From Spirochaetaceae bacterium (GTDB taxonomy: Bacteria > Spirochaetota > Spirochaetia > CADAEX01), in the NCBI GenBank assembly GCA_009780675.1, contig WQZP01000007.1, forward strand, positions 1 to 64,000: 64,000 nucleotides of DNA, given 5' to 3'. Positions within the stretch are counted from its first letter, which is position 1; each line of letters opens with the position of its first letter. Below are positions 15,431 through 25,101 of the stretch, in pieces. Below the pieces are notes generated by a model. It was not told the origin of the DNA. It saw only the letters and a program-made list of their open reading frames with translations, and did no database searches. The translations under genes were made by a program, and so were the position numbers.

Positions 15431-16924
15431 GTGAAAAAAATAGTAGTATTTCTGTTTATCATTATAACGCCTCTCTATTCAATTGATCGGGAATTTACCT
15501 TGGCTGGAGATAATTGGCAGCCATTTTTGTTAAAAAACCTGGAAATCAATAGAAATGTAGCTGGGGAAAACGCGCTTTTTATTCAAAATGGCGAATTTCA
15601 AGTGGATAGTTCTACAGAACTTCTTCTCCATTTTAATTCCCTCCCTATTGTTGATGCCACAGGTAATTTTCGGGTAATAGAGAATAAATCTTCCATATCT
15701 ACTGGAATAAGAAAGTTTGGCGCAGGGGCAGCTCTGTTTAATGGAGAAACAAATAGTATTATCCTTGACCGCAGGGGAGGAGGAATCTTCCCGGGACAAG
15801 TTTATTCAAATGATTTCAGTATAGAATTTTGGGTTTATGGACAAAATCTTTCTGATGGAGAAACTATTTTTTTTGTAGATGGCTTTGCAGATATAGGCAA
15901 TGGTTTTATTCCGCAACTTATCAGGTGCTATATTCAAAATAGAAGAGTTGTCTGGAATATAAAAAACTTTTTTATCCCCTTTGGCTCAAGAGAGTTTGAA
16001 TTTAGAATTTCCAGCGAAAGACAGCTTATTCCTGGTGTGTGGACCCATCATTTGCTTAGATACAATGCTGCAAATGGTTTAATGGAATATCTTATTGATG
16101 GCAGACCAGAGGCAGTTGCATATATTACATCATCTGGCAGAGAAGTTGGTGAGATTTTTCCTTTATATTCCGGAACCAGGGGCAGAATTATAATAGGCAA
16201 CAACTTTACAGGTTTGATCGATGAGTTCCGTTTTAAACTTGATTGGGTTGATAATGATATAGCGCCGATGTTGGGAAGTCATACAGGCGTTTATATATCA
16301 GGGCCTATAGATTTGGGACACAGTAAATCTACGCTTATTGCTATTGAAACAAGAAGTATGATTCCTGCTAACACAGATATTTTATATTTTTACCGTCTTA
16401 GTGATACGAGGCAAAACTTTACAGAAAATAGTCCTGGATGGCAAAGGTTCTCGCCAGGAATGATCAATGCAAGAGGCGGGCGTTTTTTAAGCATTAAAGC
16501 TATACTGTATTCAGACGGAGAAAGAAACATATCCCCATCTGTTTCAAGGATAAATATAAGATTTGATCAAAAAGACCCGCCTTCTCCGCCAAGAGTTGTA
16601 AGAGCAGAGCCGGGAAATGGCAGTGTTCGGCTTAGATGGTCAGAAGTAGGAGACCCGGATATTGACGGCTATTATGTCTATTTTGGGGAAAGGCCAGGGA
16701 GATATTTTGGCTGTGCAAGAAATAACGTAACTTCTCCTATAAATGCAGGAAAAAACAACGAGATAATAATACGCAATCTTGAAAATGGCATAATATATTA
16801 TTTTGTTGTTGTTTCATACAGCAGATCAGCAACCCGCTATGGAACTGCAATTATAAACGAAGGTGGAAATTTCTCTGCTGAAGTAAGCGCGAGGCCTCTT
16901 AATATATATGGAGCTCTGGAGTGA
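15431..16924 (+). CDS. Secreted LamG-like and fibronectin-III-like protein
   Basis: The GTG at 15431 gives a signal peptide (KKIVVFLFIIITPLYS); a TTG at 15422 is also possible. Residues of roughly 60-280 look like a laminin-G/concanavalin-like jellyroll: FGAGAALFNGE, DFSIEFWVYG, GVWTHHLLRYN, then GLIDEFRF. These are hallmarks of LamG_3 domains. A fibronectin-III-like domain follows (PPSPPRVVRAEPGNGSVRLRW; YYFVVVSYS). The protein is likely periplasmic or surface-exposed and may bind glycan or protein. Its stop overlaps the GTG start of the TPR gene (GTGA), so both are probably made together. Confidence 0.78.
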   Translation: MKKIVVFLFIIITPLYSIDREFTLAGDNWQPFLLKNLEINRNVAGENALFIQNGEFQVDSSTELLLHFNSLPIVDATGNFRVIENKSSISTGIRKFGAGAALFNGETNSIILDRRGGGIFPGQVYSNDFSIEFWVYGQNLSDGETIFFVDGFADIGNGFIPQLIRCYIQNRRVVWNIKNFFIPFGSREFEFRISSERQLIPGVWTHHLLRYNAANGLMEYLIDGRPEAVAYITSSGREVGEIFPLYSGTRGRIIIGNNFTGLIDEFRFKLDWVDNDIAPMLGSHTGVYISGPIDLGHSKSTLIAIETRSMIPANTDILYFYRLSDTRQNFTENSPGWQRFSPGMINARGGRFLSIKAILYSDGERNISPSVSRINIRFDQKDPPSPPRVVRAEPGNGSVRLRWSEVGDPDIDGYYVYFGERPGRYFGCARNNVTSPINAGKNNEIIIRNLENGIIYYFVVVSYSRSATRYGTAIINEGGNFSAEVSARPLNIYGALE

Positions 16925-19596
16925 ATAAAGAGGTATTGTTTAAAAAAGTTCTTACTCTTATAAAGCAAAAGGAGTATGACGAGGCAGAGGACATTCTTAA
17001 ACAACTCATAGAAAAAAATCCTGACAAAGAAACTCTGTATCTTACTTTGGGTAATGTATATTCGTTCAAAAACAAAAAACAGCAAGCACTGGATGTTTAT
17101 GAAAAAGCTTTGCAAATTACTCCGGAAAACCCGGATATTTACAGTAACATAGGCCTTATCTATAAACAGCAGGGCGATATGGATAAGGCTATTTCGTATT
17201 TACAAAAAGCATTGTCTTTTGCGGGCGACAGGGCAGATGTTTATTATAACTTGGGTAACGCATACAAGCGGGCAAAACTTTGTGCAGAAGCAGAAAAAAT
17301 GTTTCTGGAAGCTATCAGGCTGCATCCGGAATTTGCGCAGGCTTATAATAACCTTGGTTCTATCTATATTGAAAGAGGCGAGCTTAAAAAAGCAGAAGAT
17401 ATAATAAAACAGGGCCTTTCTGTAGATAAAAATCATCCCAGACTTCTATACAATCTTGGTGTTATAAAAGATTTGCAGGGAGAATCCGAAGAAGCAATAG
17501 GATTCTTTAAACACTCTATTGTAAGCCAGCCATTATGGGTAGAGAGCCTTAATAATTTGGGTATTGCATATCATAAATCCAACAAGCATGGAAAAGCAAT
17601 AAAAACTTTTAACAGCGCTCTTGATGTTGAGCCAAGCAATCCTGTTGTTAAAAATAATATTGCTGTTACATATAAATCAGTTGGGGAAGAAAAAAAAGCA
17701 AAAAAATATTATAAAGAGGCAATTTCCCAAAACCCTGAATATATAAAAGCTTCGTTAAATCTTAGCGACTTATACAGAGAAACAGGTGATTTTGATAGCG
17801 CGCTAAAAGAATTAAACAGGATTGAAACAATAAGCCCTAAAGATGAAGAGATAAAAATTCATAAAGCGCATGTTTATTTTGATAAAGGCGAATTTGATAA
17901 TGCAGAGAAAATTATAGATCACTCAGTAAAAAGTGAAGGCAAGAGCGTTTCTGCTGCACTTGCTCTCAAAGCGCTTTTAAGTATTAAAAAAGGTGATGCA
18001 AAAGAAGCAGCAAAATATATTGAAAAAGCAGATACTTCTGAACCTGGAAATCTTTATCTTAAAAGCGCCAAGGCAGAGCTTTACAAGCATCAGGGTGATT
18101 TTAAAAAAGCAGAAAATGAATTTAAAGATATTCTTTCTTTAAATAAAGGAAATTTTAAAGCGTCGCTTGAGCTTGTAAAAATTCTCAAAGAGCAGGAAAA
18201 ATTTGAAGATGCTATTTCTGTTCTCGATTCTCTTAAAGGAGATTACAAATATTATAATGATACAATAACGGAATATTCTGATATTTACAAAAAATCCGGG
18301 CAGACAGAAAAAGCTCTTGAATATTCCAATCAACTTCTTGGAAAGATGGGAGAAGACAACTCCCAGATTGATATATCTTTCCTGAGTAAAGGGATAGAAT
18401 TATTTGAAGAAGCATCAAAATCTTATGAACTTTTAAATAACGAAAGAATAGAGGAGCGGCTTTCTGGTTTTGTAAAAGAATATGTCAGAAATGAGCAGAA
18501 AAAAGTTGCGCCGCAAGATGCAACGAGTTTTCTTATTGGGTCTATGGATGGGCTGGGTGATGAACAAGTTCAGATAATTGATATTGGAGGAATAGAGCCT
18601 GTAATAGAAATAAATGAAGAAGAAGAGATGCGTATTCTAAAAGAAGATGAAGATTTTTTTGATGATGAAAAAGGGCTTGGTTTTTATGAGGAAGTAAAAG
18701 AAAAAATCGAAAAAGAATTTGTTGAAAAAATGATTGAAAGAGAAAATCCTCGGCATTTGTCTCCCAATCCTTTGAATACTCCCATGAGCCCGCCTATGCA
18801 TCCAGCTATGAATCCACCTATGTATCCACCTATGTATCAGCCCATGAGTCCTTTAGCAGTCCCTTCTTATCTTCCGCCGCATTATTCGCACCATCCGCAT
18901 CCGCAGCATTCAAGACCAGAGCCTGCTGCTTTTTCTCCTCAACACGACAACCCTTCTGCAACGCCGGCAGCAAAACCTCAGCCCGCTCCACCGCAGGAAG
19001 CTGATGAAGAGCAAGACGATATATTGGAAAAATATGATGGGATTGAAGAACCTGATGGAGAATCGTTTGCAGATAATCTTAAAGACAGCTTTGAGTATGT
19101 AAACGAAGATATTGCCAAATTGTTTGATAACCTTGAAGGCCTTACAGATTATCTTACTGAAGACAGAAAAGATAAGTATGAAAATAGCGTAATAAAACTT
19201 AAAGTTGCAGCATTAAAGCGGAAACTTAATGGAAACAAGGGGCTTCTTGATGCTCTTTCCCAAAGCAGCGGAGGCATAGACGAAAGCGAAGATGAGCCTA
19301 AAAGAAAAGAAGTTGTGCCTGAAAAAAGAGCCAATAAAGAAAGAAGAGAAGATGAAAATAGAAGAAGTGAAGAAGATAGAAGAAGTGAAGAGGATAGAAG
19401 AGCCGCAGACAGAAGAAATTTTCTGGATAGAAGGAATCGCATAAAAAATATTACAAAAGATGATTTGGAAAATACATTTAGTTATATAAAAGGGCTTGCA
19501 GATTTTTTGCCACAGGATGCAGGTGGAGATGTTTTAAAGCTTAAAATCAATAATCTGCTTGAGAAAATAGACGAAAAAGAAAATGTAGAAATATAG
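16921..19596 (+). CDS. Large TPR-repeat protein with Met/Pro-rich and Arg/Glu-rich tails
   Basis: The 891-residue protein starts with GTG at 16921. Residues of about 1-490 are a near-continuous array of tetratricopeptide repeats (for example AYNNLGSIYIERGELKKAE). There is no signal peptide, so it is probably cytoplasmic. A Met/Pro-rich stretch (repeated NPPMYPP-type units) lies near 620-690. Two RRSEED repeats within a longer Arg/Glu-rich run lie near 810-845, and acidic segments flank them. TPR arrays usually act as scaffolds. Its role is unknown; coupling to the secreted LamG-like gene hints at a cell-envelope job. Confidence 0.85.
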   Translation: MNKEVLFKKVLTLIKQKEYDEAEDILKQLIEKNPDKETLYLTLGNVYSFKNKKQQALDVYEKALQITPENPDIYSNIGLIYKQQGDMDKAISYLQKALSFAGDRADVYYNLGNAYKRAKLCAEAEKMFLEAIRLHPEFAQAYNNLGSIYIERGELKKAEDIIKQGLSVDKNHPRLLYNLGVIKDLQGESEEAIGFFKHSIVSQPLWVESLNNLGIAYHKSNKHGKAIKTFNSALDVEPSNPVVKNNIAVTYKSVGEEKKAKKYYKEAISQNPEYIKASLNLSDLYRETGDFDSALKELNRIETISPKDEEIKIHKAHVYFDKGEFDNAEKIIDHSVKSEGKSVSAALALKALLSIKKGDAKEAAKYIEKADTSEPGNLYLKSAKAELYKHQGDFKKAENEFKDILSLNKGNFKASLELVKILKEQEKFEDAISVLDSLKGDYKYYNDTITEYSDIYKKSGQTEKALEYSNQLLGKMGEDNSQIDISFLSKGIELFEEASKSYELLNNERIEERLSGFVKEYVRNEQKKVAPQDATSFLIGSMDGLGDEQVQIIDIGGIEPVIEINEEEEMRILKEDEDFFDDEKGLGFYEEVKEKIEKEFVEKMIERENPRHLSPNPLNTPMSPPMHPAMNPPMYPPMYQPMSPLAVPSYLPPHYSHHPHPQHSRPEPAAFSPQHDNPSATPAAKPQPAPPQEADEEQDDILEKYDGIEEPDGESFADNLKDSFEYVNEDIAKLFDNLEGLTDYLTEDRKDKYENSVIKLKVAALKRKLNGNKGLLDALSQSSGGIDESEDEPKRKEVVPEKRANKERREDENRRSEEDRRSEEDRRAADRRNFLDRRNRIKNITKDDLENTFSYIKGLADFLPQDAGGDVLKLKINNLLEKIDEKENVEI

Positions 19597-19694
19597 GTGA
19601 CGTAAAATCCATTTTTTATGGAAAAACATCTTCCAGCTATTGTATGTTTTTTAATATTTTTGTATTTTGGTACTTAAAAAAAATATGGAAAATA

Positions 19695-20798
19695 ATGGCT
19701 AAAGTTTCAATTATAGTACCGGTTTATAACGTTGAAAAATACTTGCATGAGTGTTTGGAAAGTTTGGTTTCACAAGCCCTGCAGGATATTGAAATAATCT
19801 GTATCAATGATGGCTCAACCGACAGCTCTGGCGAAATACTGGATGCATACGCGGCAAGAGACAGCCGCTTCAAAGTTATCCATAAACCAAACTCTGGTTA
19901 CGGACATTCCTGTAACCTTGGGCTTGACACTGCAACTGCAGATTACATCGGGATTATTGAGAGCGATGATTTTGCAGACAAAAATATGTTTTCAGACTTA
20001 TATGCATTGATTACAGAGAATAACTGCGATGTTGCTAAATCCGACTGGTGGGAATATTGGGGTAAAGGCAAAAAGGTCTTTAAAAGTGAACAACTTATTT
20101 CCATGTTAAAGCCTGGCAAAATATCAAATGTTGAAGAGAAGAAAAAACTATCAAAATGTCCTCCGGCGGTATGGTCATCGCTTTACAATAAAAATTTTTT
20201 AAATAAAAATAACATCCGTTTTTTAGAAACTCCTGGCGCGAGTTTTCAGGACATATCATTCACCTTTAAAGTGGTTGTGCTTGCAAAAGATATTTATATT
20301 ACAAATAATGCGTATGTTTATTATCGCCATGATAATCTGAATTCCTCAGCCAGAAGAAAAGATGGTGGTGAGTTTATTCTCAAAGAGTATGCGGAAATTG
20401 ACAGGCTTTTGAATGAGCGCCCTGAATTAAAAAAAGTATATAAAGGATGCAAGTTTTATAAGCAATACGATAACTACATTTGGAATTTGAAAAGGCTCGC
20501 TCCTGAGTACAAAAAAGAAATTTTTGGAAAGTTTGTAAAAGAGTTTCAAACTTATTATGAAAACAGGGAGTTGGACGAGAGTGCATTTGAATATTTAAAC
20601 AAATCAAAAATTATGATGTTAATAAATGACCAGAGAAAAGCATGGAAAAAGTTTCAGTTTTTATTTATTAGAACAGCGCTAAAAGAATTTATGCGAAATT
20701 TTTTTCTGGTGCGAATCAACCACGAGCGTGTCTATATTAGAGTTTTTGGCAATTTTTCTTTCAGGGTTGAGAGAAGACCGAAAAAAAATATTAAATGA
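19695..20798 (+). CDS. Family 2 glycosyltransferase
   Basis: The ATG at 19695 is chosen because the GT2 core starts right after it (VSIIVPVYNVEKYLHECLESL). The 367-residue protein has the nucleotide-binding NDGSTDSS and the metal-binding IESDD motif of a GT-A fold. The following QDISFTF segment and no membrane helix fit an inverting transferase of the peripheral, cytoplasmic-face type. It is the first gene of the polysaccharide locus but is followed by a terminator-bearing gap of 264 bp, so it is probably transcribed separately from the rest. The sugar donor cannot be read from sequence. Confidence 0.88.
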   Translation: MAKVSIIVPVYNVEKYLHECLESLVSQALQDIEIICINDGSTDSSGEILDAYAARDSRFKVIHKPNSGYGHSCNLGLDTATADYIGIIESDDFADKNMFSDLYALITENNCDVAKSDWWEYWGKGKKVFKSEQLISMLKPGKISNVEEKKKLSKCPPAVWSSLYNKNFLNKNNIRFLETPGASFQDISFTFKVVVLAKDIYITNNAYVYYRHDNLNSSARRKDGGEFILKEYAEIDRLLNERPELKKVYKGCKFYKQYDNYIWNLKRLAPEYKKEIFGKFVKEFQTYYENRELDESAFEYLNKSKIMMLINDQRKAWKKFQFLFIRTALKEFMRNFFLVRINHERVYIRVFGNFSFRVERRPKKNIK

Positions 20799-20870
20799 GT
20801 CACTTGAAAAAGTATTTTTATGAATTGATGTTTTTATATTTAAAACAATTAAAATTTATTAAATAAAACC

Positions 20871-20899
20871 TGTTGTAAAGCAGCAAAATTTGTTATAAT
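20871..20899 (+). promoter_or_regulatory. Putative promoter of a leader RNA
   Basis: A perfect TATAAT lies at 20894-20899. TGTTGT (20871-20876) is at 17-nt spacing and TTGTAA (20873-20878) at 15. The overlapping inverted repeat ATAATGTTC / GAACATTAT (20895-20903 and 20911-20919) could be an operator at the start site. Confidence 0.5.
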
Positions 20900-20904
20900 G
20901 TTCG

Positions 20905-21008
20905 ATGTTTGAACATTATGATTCCGGGCAGCCAGCATGTTGCGGCAGCGGCTGTTTTTCTATAAAAATTTTACACACCTTACCCTAAGGGGCGAGGTGT
21001 CTTTTTTT
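20905..21008 (+). ncRNA. Putative ~100-nt leader or small RNA ahead of the polysaccharide locus
   Basis: The span between the TATAAT box and the downstream T-tract would be about 100 nt long. It folds into a GC-rich hairpin (CAGCC 20929-20933 with GGCTG 20950-20954, then TTTTTC). A second terminator hairpin follows. Two U-tailed hairpins in a row suggest attenuation or a small RNA. No open reading frame of note lies in it. Confidence 0.35.
20975..21008 (+). terminator. Intrinsic terminator before the second glycosyltransferase
   Basis: ACACCT...CCC (20975-20985) pairs with GGG...AGGTGT (20990-21000), with one wobble and one mismatch, around a TAAG loop. CTTTTTTT follows immediately. It stands 64 bp before the next start, so read-through or antitermination may control the locus. 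Confidence 0.75.
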
Positions 21009-21071
21009 GGGAATGTTGTGTAATATTGAAAATATTAAAACGAATTTATTGTAAATTAAAAGTTGAGTTGC

Positions 21072-22139
21072 ATGAAAGCGCCTATTATTTCCATAATAGT
21101 TCCAGTCTATAATACAGAAAAATACATAGCCCGTTGTCTCGAAAACCTTATCAATCAAACTTTTAGGGATATAGAGATTATCTGCGTAAACGATGGATCA
21201 CCGGATAATGCGCTGGCGATTTGTGAAGACTATGCAAAGCAAGACGATCGTATTGTCCTTTTGTCACAAACAAACCAGGGACTTTCCGCGGCTCGTAATA
21301 CTGGTCTTTTACACGCACAGGGGAAATACATACAGTTTTGTGATTCTGATGATTATTTTGATTTATCAATGTGCGAAAAGTTGCACGCTGCTATCTCTTT
21401 ATCGAACGCAGATCTTGCAGTTTCCGGAACCCGAATAATTTATGAGCAGAGCCATATTGTTCCGGGTGATGATGAATATTACCGGATAAAAAGCAAAGGT
21501 TTGACAACCATTAATGAGGCTGTATTCAAAAATACCAATGTGCATGCATGGAACAAAATATTTAGAAAATCAATAATTGACGCGTACAATATAAAATTTC
21601 CAGTTGGTCTGTATTATGAAGACGCGTGTTTTTTTAGCAAGTATTTATTTGTATCCAAAACAATATATTGTGTGCCGGAATGTTTATATACATACATCAG
21701 GCGTGAAAACTCAATTATGGGAGAAACATTTCGGAAAACACCCAAAGCAATTGATCATATAAAAATTTTGGAAGATATAAAAAATTTTTTAGCGAAAAAT
21801 AATCTAAATGGCAGTTATGAGACAAATGTTTTTCTTTGGCTGGTTATTGCATATATGCGGTCAGTGGTTAGATATGGTGTTGAGTCAATTTATGATCCTG
21901 CTGTTAAAATCGCTTCGGACCTGTTAATAGATATTTCCACTGATTCTATAAAAAAGTGTCCTAATATTTTCCGGAATGATAAATCGAAATTAATAGCATT
22001 AAAAAATAATGACACAAAATTATTTCTGCAGCTTGAAACAACCAAGTCAGTATTAAAAAAAATTGTTTTGCCTTTTTTCCCTCAAGGATCAAAGAGAAGA
22101 GCATTTTTAAAGAAAGCATACGAAAAAGTGATTGGGTGA
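21072..22139 (+). CDS. Family 2 glycosyltransferase
   Basis: The ATG at 21072 precedes the GT2 core (PIISIIVPVYNTEKYIARCLENL). The 355-residue protein shows VNDGSPD, CDSDDYFD (the DxD region) and a C-terminal acceptor-binding half with YEDACFF, as in the LPS/capsule GT2 group. Its paralogue at 19695 shares this layout. A TTG nine bases upstream is an alternative start. The next gene starts 5 nt after this stop. Substrate unknown. Confidence 0.88.
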   Translation: MKAPIISIIVPVYNTEKYIARCLENLINQTFRDIEIICVNDGSPDNALAICEDYAKQDDRIVLLSQTNQGLSAARNTGLLHAQGKYIQFCDSDDYFDLSMCEKLHAAISLSNADLAVSGTRIIYEQSHIVPGDDEYYRIKSKGLTTINEAVFKNTNVHAWNKIFRKSIIDAYNIKFPVGLYYEDACFFSKYLFVSKTIYCVPECLYTYIRRENSIMGETFRKTPKAIDHIKILEDIKNFLAKNNLNGSYETNVFLWLVIAYMRSVVRYGVESIYDPAVKIASDLLIDISTDSIKKCPNIFRNDKSKLIALKNNDTKLFLQLETTKSVLKKIVLPFFPQGSKRRAFLKKAYEKVIG

Positions 22140-22143
22140 TATA

Positions 22144-23664
22144 ATGAGCAATCAGGCGTTTACAGTTGTTAAACGTTTTAAAGATGACTTGCGCATATCT
22201 CCTTTGCGAACTTGTTTTTTAATTCCCTGGTATATATTCAAAATTTTCTGCATAACATATAATAAGTTTCTTCCCAGGCGAAATATAAAGCTTCTATTAA
22301 GGGCATATTTTTTTTCCCCTTACTATGTAGTAAAACTTTTTCTGAAATTAATACAGCAACAGGCATCCAAAAAAAAGCATAATAAAAAAAGTGCTGGATA
22401 TATTGCGAATAAAATTCTTACAGAAGGGAACCTTAAATCTTTTGATGGAACAGTTTCTGTAGTAATCCCTGTATACAATGGTGGCGATGATTTAAAAAAT
22501 CTGATAGCCATGTTAAAGAAGCAAGAAAAAGTAGGAAAAATAGAAATAATTGCAATAGACTCAGGCAGTGTTGATGGCTCTGTAGAGTTTCTAAAAAAAG
22601 AAGATGTAAATCTTACTGAAATACCTAACAAGGATTTTTCTCATTCAGGAACAAGAAATTTAGGGGCGAAAAAAGCTACGGGCGCTATTTTGCTTTTTAT
22701 GACACAAGACGCATTACCTATGGATAAAGAATGGGTTTTTAAAATGATTTTGCCTATTCTGGAATATGGAGTAGTAGCAACTACAGGTATTGAAAAAGTA
22801 AAAGAGAAAAGCACCCTTTTTGCCTGCTTGGCAAACAATGGATTCAGGCAATACTTTGGCGCAAACAATGGCGATAGAATAGCTTACTTGCCATGCAATA
22901 AAAAAGATAGTTATTCTCTTCGCCGAAACGCGTTGTTGAACAATATAGGATGCGCAGTGAGAAAAGATGTTTTCACAACATTTTTTTATCAAGGTGAATA
23001 TGGGGAAGATCTTGATTTGGGTGTCCGCTTGATCCAGGCAGGACACAAGATTGCTCTTTTATCATCAATTCAAACAATACACTCTCACGATCGTTCATGT
23101 TCATATTATTTGCGGTATGTTTATATTGATACAAAGACAAATAAAAATATTTTTCCGGATCTTTATCATAGTAATAAATCCTTGAAAGAAATAATTGCTT
23201 CTGCTTTTTGCGCATATTATCATTTGCAGAAACTTTTTACATATATTCACTCTTTGCAAGGTGATTTAAGCATCTCTGAATTTTTCAATTCTGTTATGTA
23301 TTTTTGGAACAACAGTTTAAAAGAAACTTTTTGTGAGCAGGAAGCGCTTGCTTTTGGTTCATGGTACTCTGATTCCACAGTAGATGATTTTTTTCAGATG
23401 GTTTTAATATCTTTTCCAAAAATAAATCTTGATGGATTTTCATATATCGAATCACAAAAGCATTACTTTGATGTCCGCTTACGAAATTATATTGCTGTGA
23501 ATTTTAAATCAATCAATGCTGATTTGCGCAGGCAGGTAATCGATACAATGTATAAAGACTTGATGTGGAAGTTTGCTTTTGATCTTGCTTTGTATTTTTG
23601 TGATAATCAGGATAAAGACAACCCTTTATTTATTACTTTGGAAAAAATGTCAAAAGGAGTATAA
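22144..23664 (+). CDS. Family 2 glycosyltransferase, rhamnosyltransferase-like
   Basis: The 506-residue protein has an N-terminal extension of about 100 residues with hydrophobic stretches (RTCFLIPWYIFKIFC), then a GT2 domain (GTVSVVIPVYNGGDDL; AIDSGSVDGS; HSGTRNLGAKKATG). The HSGTRN and MTQDALP phrases are typical of rhamnosyltransferase-type GT2 enzymes. Its position directly before the dTDP-rhamnose genes supports that donor, as inference. The C-terminal 150 residues are helical and unassigned. The ATG at 22144 is preferred to an upstream TTG within the previous gene. Confidence 0.85.
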   Translation: MSNQAFTVVKRFKDDLRISPLRTCFLIPWYIFKIFCITYNKFLPRRNIKLLLRAYFFSPYYVVKLFLKLIQQQASKKKHNKKSAGYIANKILTEGNLKSFDGTVSVVIPVYNGGDDLKNLIAMLKKQEKVGKIEIIAIDSGSVDGSVEFLKKEDVNLTEIPNKDFSHSGTRNLGAKKATGAILLFMTQDALPMDKEWVFKMILPILEYGVVATTGIEKVKEKSTLFACLANNGFRQYFGANNGDRIAYLPCNKKDSYSLRRNALLNNIGCAVRKDVFTTFFYQGEYGEDLDLGVRLIQAGHKIALLSSIQTIHSHDRSCSYYLRYVYIDTKTNKNIFPDLYHSNKSLKEIIASAFCAYYHLQKLFTYIHSLQGDLSISEFFNSVMYFWNNSLKETFCEQEALAFGSWYSDSTVDDFFQMVLISFPKINLDGFSYIESQKHYFDVRLRNYIAVNFKSINADLRRQVIDTMYKDLMWKFAFDLALYFCDNQDKDNPLFITLEKMSKGV

Positions 23665-23667
23665 AAA

Positions 23668-24543
23668 ATGAAAGGAATAATTCTCGCCGGAGGATCTGGC
23701 ACCCGACTTTTTCCCATTACCAAGGCTGTATCCAAACAGATATTGCCTCTTTATGACAAACCCATGATCTATTACCCCCTTTCGGTGTTGATGCTTGCTG
23801 GGATCCGGGATGTGTTGATCATTTCTACCCCACGAGACTTACCTTTTTTTGAGAGCTTGTTTGGACAAGGTGATTGGCTCGGTATGAATTTTGAGTACAA
23901 GGTTCAGGAATCGCCCAGGGGCCTTGCAGACGCGTTTATTGTAGGAGCGGATTTTATCGGCAATGGAAGTTGTGCGCTGGTATTGGGTGATAATGTGTTT
24001 TACGGCCGGGGTTTTAGTGATACAGTCAGAGGAGCAAAAAGCCGCATTGAGAAAGAAGGGGGAGGGGCGATTTTTGGTTATTATGTTAAAGACCCGAGCG
24101 CCTATGGAGTCGTAGAATTTAATAAAGAAGGGAAAGCCATTTCTATCGAAGAAAAACCTGTTCATCCAAAAAGTCACTATGCTGTTCCTGGACTTTATTT
24201 TTATGATAATGAAGTAGTAAATATCGCAAAAAACATTAAGCCCTCTGCCAGGGGAGAAATAGAAATTACTGCAGTAAATAACGTATATCTTGAACGAGGC
24301 AGACTTTCTGTGGAGACCATGGGCCGTGGAATGGCATGGCTTGATACCGGGACCTATGACAGTCTTCTGCAAGCTGCCAACTTTATTGAGACTATCCAGA
24401 AGCGGCAGGGTATGTATGTTTCCTGTATAGAAGAGATAGCTTATGCCAATAGGTGGATACCCAAAAAGAAACTTTTAGATCTTGCCGGAGGTTACAAAAC
24501 AGATTACGGCGAGTATTTGCGGTACATTGCGGAGAACTTTTAA
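23668..24543 (+). CDS. rfbA: Glucose-1-phosphate thymidylyltransferase
   Basis: The 291-residue protein has the full signature [17 protein letters not shown] and the phrases [12 protein letters not shown] and VLGDNVFYG of RmlA. It makes dTDP-glucose from glucose-1-phosphate and dTTP, the first step of dTDP-L-rhamnose synthesis. AGGAG lies before the ATG. The four rhamnose genes follow in the order A-C-D-B with 0-8 nt gaps or overlaps, one operon. Their product also supplies the 3-acetamido-sugar module at 55.1-58.6 kb. Confidence 0.97.
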   Translation: MKGIILAGGSGTRLFPITKAVSKQILPLYDKPMIYYPLSVLMLAGIRDVLIISTPRDLPFFESLFGQGDWLGMNFEYKVQESPRGLADAFIVGADFIGNGSCALVLGDNVFYGRGFSDTVRGAKSRIEKEGGGAIFGYYVKDPSAYGVVEFNKEGKAISIEEKPVHPKSHYAVPGLYFYDNEVVNIAKNIKPSARGEIEITAVNNVYLERGRLSVETMGRGMAWLDTGTYDSLLQAANFIETIQKRQGMYVSCIEEIAYANRWIPKKKLLDLAGGYKTDYGEYLRYIAENF

Positions 24544-25095
24544 ATGCCTTTTACTTTTATCCCATGCCCAATACCGGACTTATATGAAATACAGCCAAAA
24601 ATATTTGGAGATCAGCGGGGTTACTTTTTTGAAAGCTATTCGGAGCGGGATTTTAACGCTGCCGGACTTATGCTCCCGTTTGTACAGGATAACCAGTCTC
24701 AATCAGGCAAGGGTACTCTCCGGGGATTACATTTTCAGAAAACACATCCTCAGGGAAAGCTGGTGCGGGCCATAGAGGGCGAAGTGTTTGATGTGGCAGT
24801 GGATATGCGGCCAGATTCCTTGACCAGAGGCAAGTGGCACGCTGTTATACTAAGCAGCGAAAAACAAAACCAGTTTTATATTCCACCCGGGTTTGCCCAT
24901 GGGTTTTTGGCATTAACAGACAAAACAATCTTTGCCTATAAGTGCACAGATTTTTACTACCCCGAAGATGAAGGCGGTATTATCTGGAATGATTCAGATA
25001 TTGGCATTAAATGGCCGGATTTGGGGATGGAATACATTTTATCGGATAAAGACAAAAAACTTCCTTCTTTTTCGTCGTTGTCCGCAAGTAGGTAA
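24544..25095 (+). CDS. rfbC: dTDP-4-dehydrorhamnose 3,5-epimerase
   Basis: The 183-residue cupin protein begins right at the rfbA stop and shows the family motifs FGDQRGYFFESY, QDNQSQSGKGTLRGLHFQ (catalytic His of GLHFQ), and PPGFAHGFLAL. RmlC epimerises C3 and C5 of the 4-keto sugar. All expected catalytic positions are present. It is the second gene of the rhamnose operon. Confidence 0.96.
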   Translation: MPFTFIPCPIPDLYEIQPKIFGDQRGYFFESYSERDFNAAGLMLPFVQDNQSQSGKGTLRGLHFQKTHPQGKLVRAIEGEVFDVAVDMRPDSLTRGKWHAVILSSEKQNQFYIPPGFAHGFLALTDKTIFAYKCTDFYYPEDEGGIIWNDSDIGIKWPDLGMEYILSDKDKKLPSFSSLSASR

Positions 25096-25101
25096 ATAAC
25101 G

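Noticed and set aside
20900-20914. GTTC...GAAC inverted repeat as a LexA operator
   Set aside because: The half-sites face the opposite way (GTTC first) with a seven-base gap. It is more likely part of a promoter-overlapping operator of a different regulator.
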